DNA of 13,914 nucleotides from Pleurotus djamor (taxonomy: Eukaryota > Basidiomycota > Agaricomycetes > Agaricales > Pleurotaceae). Below, piece by piece: positions 1-8,930 of the stretch (its first letter is position 1; each line of letters begins with the position of its first letter). The stretch is taken from positions 1 to 13,914 of the forward strand of contig JAPEVF010001098.1 in the NCBI GenBank assembly GCA_029747585.1. The letters run 5' to 3'. Position numbers and translations under genes: made by a program. The notes beneath the pieces were generated by a model that ran no database searches, was not told the DNA's origin, and worked only from the letters and a program-made list of their open reading frames with translations.

Positions 1-889
1 TTGATCATCGAAGACTCCAAGCGTGATGCGTGCGCAAGTCGTATTGTCGACTAGTCCTTTCAAGAGGAGCCGTCCGCCGTGGTCGGTTTCGCCGTTTTCC
101 AGTGGCGCAATCTTGTCAATCATGACAGTGCATACACCGCTTGTGCCGACCGCCCTGCCTGCGCGACCCGTCATTTGGGCCACGCTGATAAGATCCCAGG
201 GGTTCAGGACGAATACGTGTTTCACGTATGGATGGTCTATCCCCAATGAAAACGCCGTTGTTGCAATGAGTGATGGAGGTTTGCCGTCGACCCAATTGGC
301 TTGGATAACTCCCTTGGTTGCGGTCCATTCCTCTACGGTTACAAGGTCATCCTTAGACTTATAGCAGGGGAGCTGGAGCATCGCCGCAACGAGCTCGCAT
401 TCCGCATAAGTTCCACAGTATATGAGAATACGTTCGTGAGGCAGAATCGAGGCTCGCGCCAGCTCAAACTCTGTCTGCAGACGGTCGTAGATAGAGCCTG
501 GCTGGTGGAAGGACGCTTCGCGATGGTCTACGACGTTGTACTGAAGGTTGGGCCGTATAGTAGACGCGGCGATGAAACGAACATGTGCCAGATCAATACC
601 TACCTGTTGGATCAGAGCGCGAACGGAGTTGCGGAGTATGGTTGCAGTGAGGAAGTGGAGAGGGACCCCGAGGCCGGCGAGCTTGGGGATCAGGGCGTAG
701 CAGCGTCGGTATCGTGAGGATGTGAGGATCTCGTGAGCCTCATCAAAGATTAGGCGCCTGAGCAGACCGTTGGCGCGGGTGGAGTTGAGCCAGGTCAAGA
801 GCGTGGTGTCGTTTAGAAAGTGGGCGGGTGTCACGCTCCGCGTGACTGCCCCTCTGGGAACCCCGGTCACGTGACTAGCCCCTAGCCCC
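1..889 (-). pseudogene. RecQ-like DEAH-box helicase, partial at both ends
   Basis: The reverse strand is open with no introns across this interval and continues off the left edge. Visible superfamily 2 helicase motifs are DEAH (complement of 733-744, Walker B), LTAT (about 638-652, motif III) and QMTGRAGRA (complement of 151-177, motif VI). The region between has the look of a RecA-like domain 2, with the segment ERILIYCGTYAECELVA. The nucleotide-binding motif I and the rest of domain 1 are absent, because the frame meets the LTR-like repeat at 890. Helicase-like residues are convincing up to about 828; the GC-rich 60 bp beyond is open but unconvincing. Family knowledge: RecQ-type helicases unwind DNA in an ATP-dependent way, and basidiomycete genomes carry many dispersed intronless copies. 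Inference: without motif I this copy cannot bind ATP normally, so it is called a pseudogene. A chimeric assembly join is an alternative. Confidence 0.75.
829..876. repeat. GC-rich block with two nested palindromes
   Basis: Two inverted repeats follow each other directly. GTCACGC-TCC-GCGTGAC covers 830-846 (7-bp arms, 3-nt loop), and GTCACGTGAC covers about 866-875 and contains CACGTG. The block begins TGTCAC at 829, which could itself be the true left end of a longer LTR ending at 1105. It lies between the convincing helicase frame and the 12-bp terminus at 890. Confidence 0.5.
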
Positions 890-1105
890 TGTCCGGGATT
901 CAGCGGATGGTTTGGTGTTCACTTATGTACAAAGTCTCATTGTTCACTTTAGCCGCGCCTCATGCTACACATGAGGCACTCAGTATATATAGTAGCTATT
1001 ATTGTCTCTTGCTCCTTAGTTCGAATATAAACGTTTCTTCCCTCTTCCTTGCGGGATTCATCCCTCGCTCCTCCTTCGTCCTCACGCAATCCCGAATCCC
1101 GGACA
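890..1105 (+). mobile_element. LTR-like element (solo LTR candidate) with 12-bp inverted ends
   Basis: The element starts TGTCCGGGATTC (890-901) and ends with the exact reverse complement GAATCCCGGACA (1094-1105), giving the TG...CA ends typical of LTRs over 216 bp. Inside lie a TATA box, TATATATAG, at 984-992 and an inverted repeat CCTCATG/CATGAGG around 959-976, an arrangement resembling a fungal LTR promoter. The 5 bp on either side (GCCCC at left, CGAGA at right) do not match, so no target-site duplication is visible. No gag, pol or primer-binding site follows; coding sequence of a GH16 gene resumes directly. Alternatives are a longer LTR starting at TGTCAC (829) or a small non-autonomous element with terminal inverted repeats. 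A missing duplication fits recombination between two LTR copies at different loci. Confidence 0.55.
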
Positions 1106-1856
1106 CGAGAGTGCCTGTGGACNCAACGCTGCCGGTGGAGGCGTCTTTGCCGCCCAGTTTGATGTAAGCGGGATATTTATCTGGTTCTTTGGTGTGAGTT
1201 TTCAATTCAAATATGTCCTACCACCATCCTCAAACCCGAGTACCTAGCGCGCCAACGTTCCTGCTGGTATCAGCTCCAACGCTACGTCTCTGGACCCCAC
1301 TTCGTGGGGGACTCCATCCGCTGCTTGGCCCTCATCTTCTTGTTCAATTGCGGATCATTTCTCTGCGCAACAGCTCGTTCTAGACATCACTCTCTGCGGT
1401 GATTTGTAAGATTATTACTCCCTCACATGTTTTTTATTTGACTTACGCCTTTCGATGGCAGCGCAACACCAACATACAATCAAACTTGCCCGCCCCCAAG
1501 AATGAGTTGTGTACGTCCCCGACTGGGTCTCTTATCAGCGCCAACTCATCATAGTCTAGTACCAAGATAACGTTGTCGGCAATGGCAGCAACTACCGCGA
1601 CGCTTACTTCGAAATACCCTTCATCCGTGTTTATGGAGCCGATCCATCTGTTGCTCCTGTTGCCTTTTCCACTGGGTCGGTCATCACATCTACGGCGACA
1701 GGCGTGTCCCCGAGTCAACCAATGCAAACAACCACCACCCCTGTGGGCGGCGGCGGTAGCGGCAACGGCACTACGAATGAAGCTCACCGTGACGTTCCTA
1801 TGTGGAATATCATTGTAACCTTGACTTTATCTTTATACTTAGGACTCATGTACTAA
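1106..1856 (+). pseudogene. GH16 family glycosidase, 3' part with GPI-type tail (5'-truncated)
   Basis: Spliced exons are <1106-1193, 1248-1405, 1462-1510 and 1560-1856 (stop TAA). The introns are 54, 56 and 49 nt with donors GTGAGT, GTAAGA and GTACGT and AG acceptors, and the frame stays open throughout. The product of about 196 residues matches the C-terminal half of fungal GH16 laminarinase-like enzymes: NAAGGGVFAAQFDVSG, then WGTPSAAWPSSSC, then LVLDITLCGDF, then VVGNGSNYRDAYFEI. These enzymes hydrolyse or remodel beta-1,3/1,4-glucans outside the cell. A Thr/Gly/Ser-rich linker follows, and the last 17 or so residues are hydrophobic, as in a GPI-attachment signal. The signal peptide and the catalytic ExDxxE segment are missing; they would lie 5' of the LTR-like element. 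Base 1123 is N, inside the first retained exon. The gene is probably dead unless the upstream half lies elsewhere or the join is an assembly error. Confidence 0.8.
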
Positions 1857-2523
1857 CATGAAGACGCCATCTATTTTCGAACCTCACTTTGAATTGTTGA
1901 CTTGTAGCTTTTTATGAATCATGTGCCATCTCTGGTTCTTGTCCTCGAGCTGCGCCACCAACCCTATGTGCGGAGCTGATGCATCAAGTTACATCCATCA
2001 TCACGACGATTCCGTTCAACAGTGAATGCATATGGTACATCTTCATCTCTATGAGAGCTATCACTTTCTGACACTCTTCCTCCACATAGCTCCGTAGGCC
2101 ACCACTGTGATCATGTGTCTCTCTGTCTGGGCATCAAAGACAGTATCCTATCTGTATGACGCACTTCATGCTCGACGCGACGAAACCCTAACGATACCTC
2201 TGTGATACTGCCCGAAGAGACCGGCACCTCGCGCATTGGCTGGGACCGACTCCCACCACCAGTGCCTTCTTCGATACCGATGCGTTGAGGCTTCCGTAGC
2301 ATCCGACTCTTCTGTTGGTTGGCCCTATAATCTAAGTGAATCCACATGATGCCTCTGGCCAAGTGAAATCGCCTCAACGCTGACTTTAGGCTATAAAATG
2401 GGCTTTCTTTGCCTTTTCATCCTTCATCCTGGTTGGTCTCGGTGCTGGTCATCGATTTAACTCAACTATCCGCCTAGAAACAAAAACATCCCCTCCTTTC
2501 CATCTTGTCAACAAACAGCGACG
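1857..2523. other. Intergenic region upstream of secreted paralog A
   Basis: No supportable gene is seen on either strand; the open frames here are short and lack splice support or coding character. The right end holds the TATA box and a pyrimidine-rich leader of the next gene. Confidence 0.6.
2392..2398 (+). promoter_or_regulatory. TATA box of secreted paralog A
   Basis: TATAAAA lies 126 bp upstream of the ATG at 2524. It is followed by CT-rich sequence that probably holds the transcription start and 5' leader. Confidence 0.6.
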
Positions 2524-3692
2524 ATGGTCCTCGTTCGTCTCTCAATCTTCACCCTCTTTCTCTCATCTGCGCTTTCTGTTGTTGCAAGTCCATTCCCCCT
2601 CGTACCCAGGGACCTCCCCGAGGAAGCATCACAATTGGCGTTCGATGAATCTACAAAGCAAATCATCGCCTTCGATACGGCAGGAAAGCTAATAGGGCGT
2701 TTTGAACCCGCCTCAATACCGTCTCTTGAGAAGCGAAATGGTAGTCCTTGTGCCGCGATGTGTATGTTTTTCGCTTCATGATGGTCTATCAACGATATTG
2801 ATGTCCAGTCATGGATTTGTAGCCAAAGATGAAGCCCTCAAGCTTCCTGGATGGAAAAAACTCGAGGACGCGGCTAATCAACGTTGGGGAACTGGTAAAC
2901 GCAATATCGTCACCAACGACAAGGTATGCTCCGTACTGTCAAGTTCCTTACTCTTCGGCTCAAATGTAAACGTTGCAGGACCTAATGGATCGTCCCGCCC
3001 AAGTCTGCGTTGACGATGGCTTCAGCGTTATCAAGAAGACAGGTAAAGCGGATTGCGAGGAGACTACCCAGTCCTTAGCTGGCAAGCTTGTTGGCTCCAA
3101 AGGAAGCGTCACCCTTGAGTACTTCTATGGCACTCAGTACACGTCAAGCAATACGGTGACTAGTGAGTATTTACTACACGAGGCCTCGCAAACGCTTGCT
3201 AAGGCGCCTTGACAGAGGAATCCGCCCTTGCCGTTGGAACCAAAGTCTCCGCTGCATTCAAATTAGGCGATGTCCTCGAGCTTGGTGCAGAGGTGACGAC
3301 GACTGCTACGTTCACAAATTCGCTCTCTAGCACTGAGACGATCAACAAAAACACTCAATCGAAGTCATCCCTCACGATGGAGGCCCCAAAGGGCAAGACA
3401 TGCCATCTGTAAGTCATGGCGTCTTTCCATGGTGGGCCGTGACAATTCTTAATTGATCTGGTCGAGCAGAAACTTCAAACACAAGTCCTGCACCATCCGG
3501 GGAATTGGGAATGTCCGCTTCGTGGCCACTGGTTGGGTGTGGTTCCAATACCACAGCAGAACGAAGGGTCACTACAAATGGGCTCTGCATATGGACAAGG
3601 AGCTTCCGAAGCAAGATCGCTCAAGTGTCGCCGAATTCAAAGCTCTGGTCCAATCGAGCACGAAAAGCAAGTTCAGCGGCGCATGTAAATGA
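2524..3692 (+). CDS. Secreted aerolysin/ETX-MTX2-like protein, paralog A
   Basis: Exons are 2524-2761, 2823-2923, 2979-3162, 3216-3408 and 3470-3692, giving 312 aa. The introns are 61, 55, 53 and 61 nt, with donors GTATGT, GTATGC, GTGAGT and GTAAGT. Residues 1-21 form a signal peptide (hydrophobic core, cleavage near VVA-S). A leader follows, with SPFPLVPR (22-29) and an acidic stretch, ending in a Kex2-type Lys-Arg at 70-71. The mature part carries Cys in QVCVDD, ADCEE, KTCHL, KSCTI and GAC, suggesting disulfides. Roughly residues 140-240 alternate polar and hydrophobic residues, are rich in Ser/Thr and close with APKGKTCHL; the next segment has a GWVWFQY strand. This is the layout of the beta-hairpin module of aerolysin-like proteins, which assemble membrane pores. 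That assignment is by pattern only, so the function (pore formation, defence, or none) is inferred. A tandem copy lies 592 bp downstream. An alternative is an uncharacterised basidiomycete secreted protein family. Confidence 0.8.
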
Positions 3693-3733
3693 TGTCTTCT
3701 ACTCTACTCACCTCACCGTCCGATATACTCCTG

Positions 3734-3739
3734 AATAAA
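3734..3739 (+). terminator. Poly(A) signal of paralog A
   Basis: AATAAA lies 42 bp after the stop codon at 3690-3692, a suitable place for 3' end formation of paralog A. Confidence 0.45.
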
Positions 3740-3744
3740 CTCTT

Positions 3745-3761
3745 TCCCCCACAGTGGGGGA
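3745..3761. repeat. Perfect 8-bp palindrome after the poly(A) signal
   Basis: TCCCCCAC and GTGGGGGA are exact reverse complements separated by one A. The repeat lies 6 bp beyond the AATAAA of paralog A. No matching copy is seen after paralog B. Confidence 0.5.
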
Positions 3762-4284
3762 CATCATGACCATCTCGTGATTCATTCGGAGCTTCGGAGC
3801 TACCCCGCATGGTGTATTTTCTGTTTGAACCTAACGGTGAACAAGTTCGTCGCCAGTCGACAGCACCTTATTCGCTTCGATGGACACGTCGTCCAAGAAT
3901 AGAGTATGTGTGTTCGTTGAACGCCCAGGTATTCTGTTACGCAACCCCGAAACGGCTCGATTCCCTACTTCGTCCTCGCTGCCACACTTCACTGACTATC
4001 TTCTCCGATATTCCGTAGACTCCAAGGACTTCCGGAGGTTATGCTACGAATTGAAAGTCAAACTTTTCTTCCATCTGATTGTATGTGGTCTGGATAATGA
4101 ATTCCCAACGTGGACTCATGTTCCAGTTTCCCCAAGGGCATCATACTAGTGGTCTTCGAGCTTCGAAAAAACACATTGATGTTTCGCGTGGCTTATCATA
4201 CCCCATTCTCTTTAAGCATAAACGTATAAAAGTCAAAATCTGGACGTTCTCAGTCTTTAGTTTCGGCTCGCCACTTTAGCTGCC
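3762..4284. other. Intergenic region between the tandem paralogs
   Basis: This is the spacer between the two copies. Overlapping open frames exist in two plus-strand registers, but none has recognisable motifs or splice support. The last 60 bp contain the promoter of paralog B. Confidence 0.6.
4225..4231 (+). promoter_or_regulatory. TATA box of secreted paralog B
   Basis: TATAAAA (in GTATAAAAGTC) lies 54 bp upstream of the ATG at 4285. That is much closer than in paralog A, so the two copies probably have different 5' leaders. Confidence 0.6.
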
Positions 4285-5441
4285 ATGGTCCCTTCAACCT
4301 CTCTATCGCTCGTTGCTGGCCTTGTCCTCTCATGTACCCTCCATGCGGTGGCTAGCCCATTTCCTCTCGTACCCAGAGAAATGCCTGCCGAAGCGTCCGT
4401 GTTGGCTTTGGATGAGACCACCGGCAAGGTCATCGCCTACGATGACGCTGGAACGTTCCTTGGTCGCTTCGATCCTGCCTCACCCCTTCAGGAGCGGAGC
4501 ACTGGCAGTCCAGGAGCTTGTGTCGATATCTGTATGTTCTACGGACTACTCGCTGGTCTGACCACTCACCTTGGCGATCTTCATAGCTACTGAGGATGTT
4601 TATAAACTTCCCGGTTGGAAAAAGTTAGAGAATGCCGCCAATCAACATTGGGGAGATGGCGCGCGCGAAATCGTTACCAACGACAGGGTGCGGTTTGCTC
4701 ATATCCTTGCCCAGCCGTCTAATCCTGCTGCTTCATCAGAGTTACCCTGAGTATCCTGCTCAAGTTTGCGTCGATGATAGTCCCATCACCATTAGGAGAA
4801 GCAAAGCCGCAGACTGCGAGGAAACCGTTCAGTCTTTGGCCGGTGAATTTGTCGGTACTCAAGGAACCGTCACGCTTGATTATTTATACGGTACCCAATT
4901 TACGACGAGCAACACGGTCACTAGTACGTACCCTGGTCATGGATCATTGAGTGGTGCTTATTCCGTTGATATTAGAGCAATCTTCTATCGCTATCGGCGC
5001 CAAGGTCTCAGCGTCGGTGAAAGTAGAGGTCGTTGAGGTCGGTGTCGAAGTTAGCACCGTCGCCACGTTCACAAACTCTCTGTCAAACACGGAAACCGTC
5101 GGTGTAAACACACAATCAAGGTCAGCCATCACAATGGAAGCTCCCTTGGGGAAGACGTGCCACTTGTAAGTATCTACCCTCCCCCCGTCCTACTATCCTG
5201 ACTCTCTCACAACAGAAACTTCAAGCACAAGTCATGCATGATTCGTGGTACGGGCAACGTACGCTTTGTGGCCGCTGGCTGGGTGTGGTTCCAATACCAC
5301 GACAGGACGAACGGACACTACAAGTGGGCCTTGCGTTTAGATGCCTATCTCCCAGGTGTTGAAGAACGCTCAAGCACGGCCGAGTTCAAATCTCTGGTTC
5401 AATCAAGCACGCGGAGTGACTTCCGTGGGGCTTGTCAATGA
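4285..5441 (+). CDS. Secreted aerolysin/ETX-MTX2-like protein, paralog B
   Basis: Exons are 4285-4531, 4587-4687, 4740-4923, 4976-5165 and 5216-5441, giving 315 aa. The introns are 55, 52, 52 and 50 nt. Exons 2 and 3 are exactly as long as in paralog A (101 and 184 nt) and all four intron phases are the same, so the pair arose by tandem duplication of a complete spliced gene. Residues 1-23 or so are a signal peptide, followed by the same SPFPLVPR leader motif. Paralog A has Lys-Arg before the mature region; this copy has Glu-Arg in the corresponding place, so the Kex2-type site is not conserved. The Cys pattern, the Ser/Thr-rich alternating region and the GWVWFQY...GHYKWAL block are retained. 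The second intron starts GTGCGG, a weaker donor than in paralog A. The pore-forming-fold reading is inference from pattern, as for paralog A; the gene model itself is well supported by comparison of the two copies. Confidence 0.8.
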
Positions 5442-5836
5442 TGCACCCTCATCTCCCCATTCCTCTCCACTGTTTATACGCGAATACTTACTTGAGTCGA
5501 TCATTTAATACTGCTTGACCTCGAGACCATAATATATATAATTTCTAATCTCAATATCGTTACTGAATGCCAATCTGTCAGGTCAGATCGCCCTATCGCC
5601 CCAGAGTCTACAGACGCAAACGCTTTAGGCATCCCTAGCAATGCGCCTGAGCTAGGAGGTAGATGAAAAAGTGGGTATGGTCGAAGTGATGAAGTAATGC
5701 GTACTAAAACAACAAAGCAGCGAGAATTCGTAAAGATACGGAAGTAAAAAGGGATCGTCCATGGATAGATAGAAAGAACACATATTGATTGGGGTTACCG
5801 CTCATCGACATCCTCAGACAGGCACAACGGACGTCA
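5442..5836. other. Convergent 3' region between paralog B and calcineurin A
   Basis: This AT-richer spacer separates two genes transcribed toward each other and must hold both 3' untranslated regions. It includes an ATATATATAATT stretch near 5531. No coding potential is evident. Confidence 0.6.
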
Positions 5837-8176
5837 TCACGTCGTCTCGAATCTCTTCAACGCGCGAGGTCTACCAGCGGGGTGCCTCTCCTTAGCGATA
5901 GTATCTGCTATTCTCTGCACGTACCCACCATCATCAGCATCCTCTTGTAATGTCTTCCTGATGAGCATCTCCATATCAATGCCTTCCTCTTGACTACCTC
6001 TCCGCATACTCGGGGGCGGGAAGATAGGTGAGGTCGGCGAGGATTGATCCATCTTGGGTAGACGTTCATTTGCAATGTCAGACCGGCGGCTGGGGTAACA
6101 GAGTCAATGACCAAAACCGAGGAGTATCCTTGAGAAAGCGACTACGTACGCGTCATCGAAGCTGTGGATCTGCCGCCGTATTTGGAGTCCTGTGGCTCCG
6201 AGTGCATCTTGACCAAGACGAGCATTAACAGCTGCCATACCACTGGGTTCACCAGCAGGGGACAGCTCTGATGCGTTCTCCGCCTCTTCTCTAGAAACCA
6301 CATAGGTGATCAGCCTCATCATTTTGAGTGAGTGACAGAAGCCTACCGAAGCAGTTGGAAGACTCGTTGCATCCGCCCAACTGCTAGAATCTTGTTCTTG
6401 ATGACCTGTCGTCGTTGCTGGACCTCTTCCGCAGTAGGCTTCGCCGTTTCCTCAGTTTCACTTTCGTCAGACTCGTTGAGTTCCTCTTCACTACAGATGC
6501 TGAGGATAGCTAGTAGCATCTCGGTGACTGCGGACGCCGAAGCTAAGCGTCATTGATACATCAGATGGATGATGGGCACGTACTCTTCGCGCCAACGAAA
6601 GGCAGACTCCAAGTGAAAGCGTCCATGAAATTAGGAAGCCAGTAGGGGTGTTGGCTCGAGTTGTATTGCCTGATGGTTATGTTCTTGTTGGCATATTTGA
6701 TTATAGCACCTCTGTTGTGGTAGACATCGAGGTAATTGGGAGCCGAGAAAATTGTGATCACTGATGGAAATTTCTTGGTAGGCGTCTTGCGGTGCATGGT
6801 ATATCTGGAGAAAGGCATGAGTCATGGAAATTTGCATTTGCTAATGGAAGACATACCCAGCATCTTGCGCTTCGTGACCTCGTATAATTCCAAGCAAATT
6901 ATTGCGCTCGAGGAACTTGCAAGCAGCTTCGTATCTACACCAGGTTGAGAACGAAGCCTGACGGACGAAAAAAGCGTAGACATACGTGAAGTAGTAAGAG
7001 CACCCTCTAGTTGTGTTGTTGAGGAATGTTGTGCCCGGTGGTACGCCTTGTTCTTGCTCGTGACCGAAATTTGAGATAGGATCTGACCAGAGCAGATCGC
7101 ACAGAAGGCCATGAGAGCCAGGTTCTTCGAACCGGTTTATCTGAACTGATCAAAATCACCGAAGCAGGACGACATCAAGGATACTCACTCTCAGGAGGTC
7201 GTCTAGAAGGACAAGCTCGGGAGATATTCCACCATGAACACAGAAGAAGCGCCCATCGACCAGGGCGGCGAGGGGGAGGGCATTGAACGACTTGCAGCAT
7301 GCCTCGTACACTTCAGCTGAGTATTTATGCAGGCCTGGGAAGAGCTCAGCTAGTGGGTGTAGGGGGGATTCACGTCACGTACATTCGCGTTTGAAGGTAA
7401 AGTATTCTGTTAGGTGGCGACATTCGTGATTGCCTCGTAGCAGCACAAACTTGTCAGGGTACCAGAGTTTGAGCGCGTAAAGATAGAGAAGACACTGAGA
7501 AGGGGTGAGCGCTGAGTTATTTCCGGGAAGTAAGATCTGCAGGAAGCTCACTTCGATGCCAAAACATCCCCGATCGACGTAATCGCCTAGAAATAGATAC
7601 GAGTTATCTGAAAGAGGACCCCCGACGTCAAAGAGCTTCATGAGGTCATACTAAGCAGTAATTTGGCACTTAGATCTGATCTAGGCGGATGGGAAAGAAG
7701 CAGCGTACATATTGACCGTGAATGTCACCACAAACTAGGTAGGCCAATTTGAACATTTTCCCCTCCTCCCTTTTGACAATGTAAGAGCTCACTCGTAACG
7801 GGGCTTTTGACATGAACAATGTTCGCTTCGGTCGATAGCATCCTCGTAGCTAGGTCCAGGATAAGAAGTGCCTGTTCCTCGGTCAAGCGACCTTCTCGGA
7901 AGAAATGGTGCTTCAGAAAGGTTGGGTTGGGTTTGCGTTCGCCTCTCTCATCGATTGCGAAAAATTCATCATCCGTTGGTTTCTTCGCCGCCGGTTCTGG
8001 TACCTTAAAAAGTGCAAGACACAGTCAACCTTGTGCTTTGACTGGGTAGGCGCGCGACGTACCTGGCTGACTATACGGCCAGAGGTGTTCAGCGGGGTAG
8101 AGCTGGAAGGAAGTTGGGCAGTCGAAGGGCGCTCTTTGATCTGATGTAGGGCGGACTGGAGATATCGCGAAGTCAT
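5837..8176 (-). CDS. CNA1: Calcineurin A, Ser/Thr protein phosphatase 2B catalytic subunit
   Basis: Twelve exons in transcript order: 8176-8063, 8003-7793, 7734-7709, 7650-7552, 7494-7383, 7334-7189, 7140-6986, 6934-6857, 6804-6584, 6527-6347, 6290-6150 and 6089-5837. All phases agree, giving 578 aa. The enzyme is a Ca2+/calmodulin-dependent phosphatase that works with calcineurin B and acts on Crz1-type factors in fungi. Catalytic and metal-site motifs are GDIHGQ (111-116), GDYVDRG (139-145), RGNHE (170-174), [10 protein letters not shown] (306-315) and SAPNYLD (334-340). A calcineurin B-binding helix follows ([17 protein letters not shown]), then an acidic linker, a calmodulin-binding segment ([16 protein letters not shown]) and the autoinhibitory-type segment [16 protein letters not shown], built across the last intron. 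The tail carries [12 protein letters not shown], a candidate phosphosite cluster. The start at 8176 is the first in-frame ATG; the upstream in-frame triplet at 8212 is GTG. Confidence 0.95.
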
Positions 8177-8843
8177 TGAAAGTTGTGATGGTAGAGATGC
8201 GTGCAGCAGCACGACGTGAGGTCAAAGATCCATTCCATGTTTGGAAATGTTGTTCCCCTGGGCGCTACCAGGAGCACTTCCATCTTGACTCGTCCTGGCT
8301 CGTCGGGCAGACGGTGTCGTGAGGGAAGGGGAATTTTGACGGGGTGGTGGTCGGGAGGAAATCATCACATATGTGGTAAGCACGGTTGGAAGAGGTGCTT
8401 TCCCCAGTTTGCCACGATCCTCATTTCAACCCCAAGGCTGTGCATCCGCATCTTATGAGGTACAAAGCCAAATTTCCTTGGAAGTCGCCCTTTCTCCCCT
8501 AGTTTCTTCTCGCCTTCCTGTGGAAGACATTCCTAGACTCAAAAGCTCCAAAATGGTGCAAGACTTGGCTCAAGTTCGGGGCTGGCGATGACTGGACACC
8601 GACGCGGAACAAGCAATGCTTGTGGCACGTTGAACGGGTGCAAAAATCAAGGCTCTCGTGAGCGGTACATCGTTCGCCGTGGCTGCTTTGGAGAAGCTCG
8701 AAGAAGTGCGAATGCAAAGAGTTCAGGTTGACCCTGGTCAACATGGGTGTCTTTCCGATCGTTTGCCTTCCTTTCGTTCTCAGATGTCCGTGCCAATTCT
8801 CACTAGTGAAGCATTGTGATTAACCTCAAAGTGGTGCTTCAGC
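8177..8843. other. Upstream region of calcineurin A
   Basis: This should contain the promoter and 5' leader of the calcineurin gene, which is transcribed leftward. No clear TATA box was seen, and the overlapping open frames near 8201-8744 show no recognisable protein features. Confidence 0.5.
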
Positions 8844-8930
8844 ATGCTCTATCTCTCATTATTCCTCATAGGCTGCGCAGCCTCCATGTCCGCTCAGTCA
8901 AGTATTTGCTCGGGAAAACACCTATCATAG
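8844..8930 (+). other. Short ORF resembling a signal peptide, possible first exon
   Basis: This 28-codon frame encodes MLYLSLFLIGCAASMSAQ followed by ten more residues, a plausible secretory signal. A donor-like GTATTT inside it could splice to an acceptor (CTCATAG) about 61 nt away, so it may be the first exon of the gene whose 3' end is seen at 9590-10035. The link is speculative because the intervening exons cannot be resolved. Confidence 0.2.

Noticed and set aside
23..717. Plus-strand open frames over the left end
   Set aside because: They are antisense shadows of the helicase, whose minus-strand translation carries DEAH and QMTGRAGRA motifs.
1264..1276. TGGTATCAGCTCC resembling a retrotransposon primer-binding site
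   Set aside because: It lies inside a GH16 exon whose translation (VPAGISSNATSLDPTSWG) fits the family, so the likeness is chance.
1443..1818. Overlapping ORFs on both strands
   Set aside because: The spliced GH16 frame explains the region, including its introns and stop; these are other-frame shadows.
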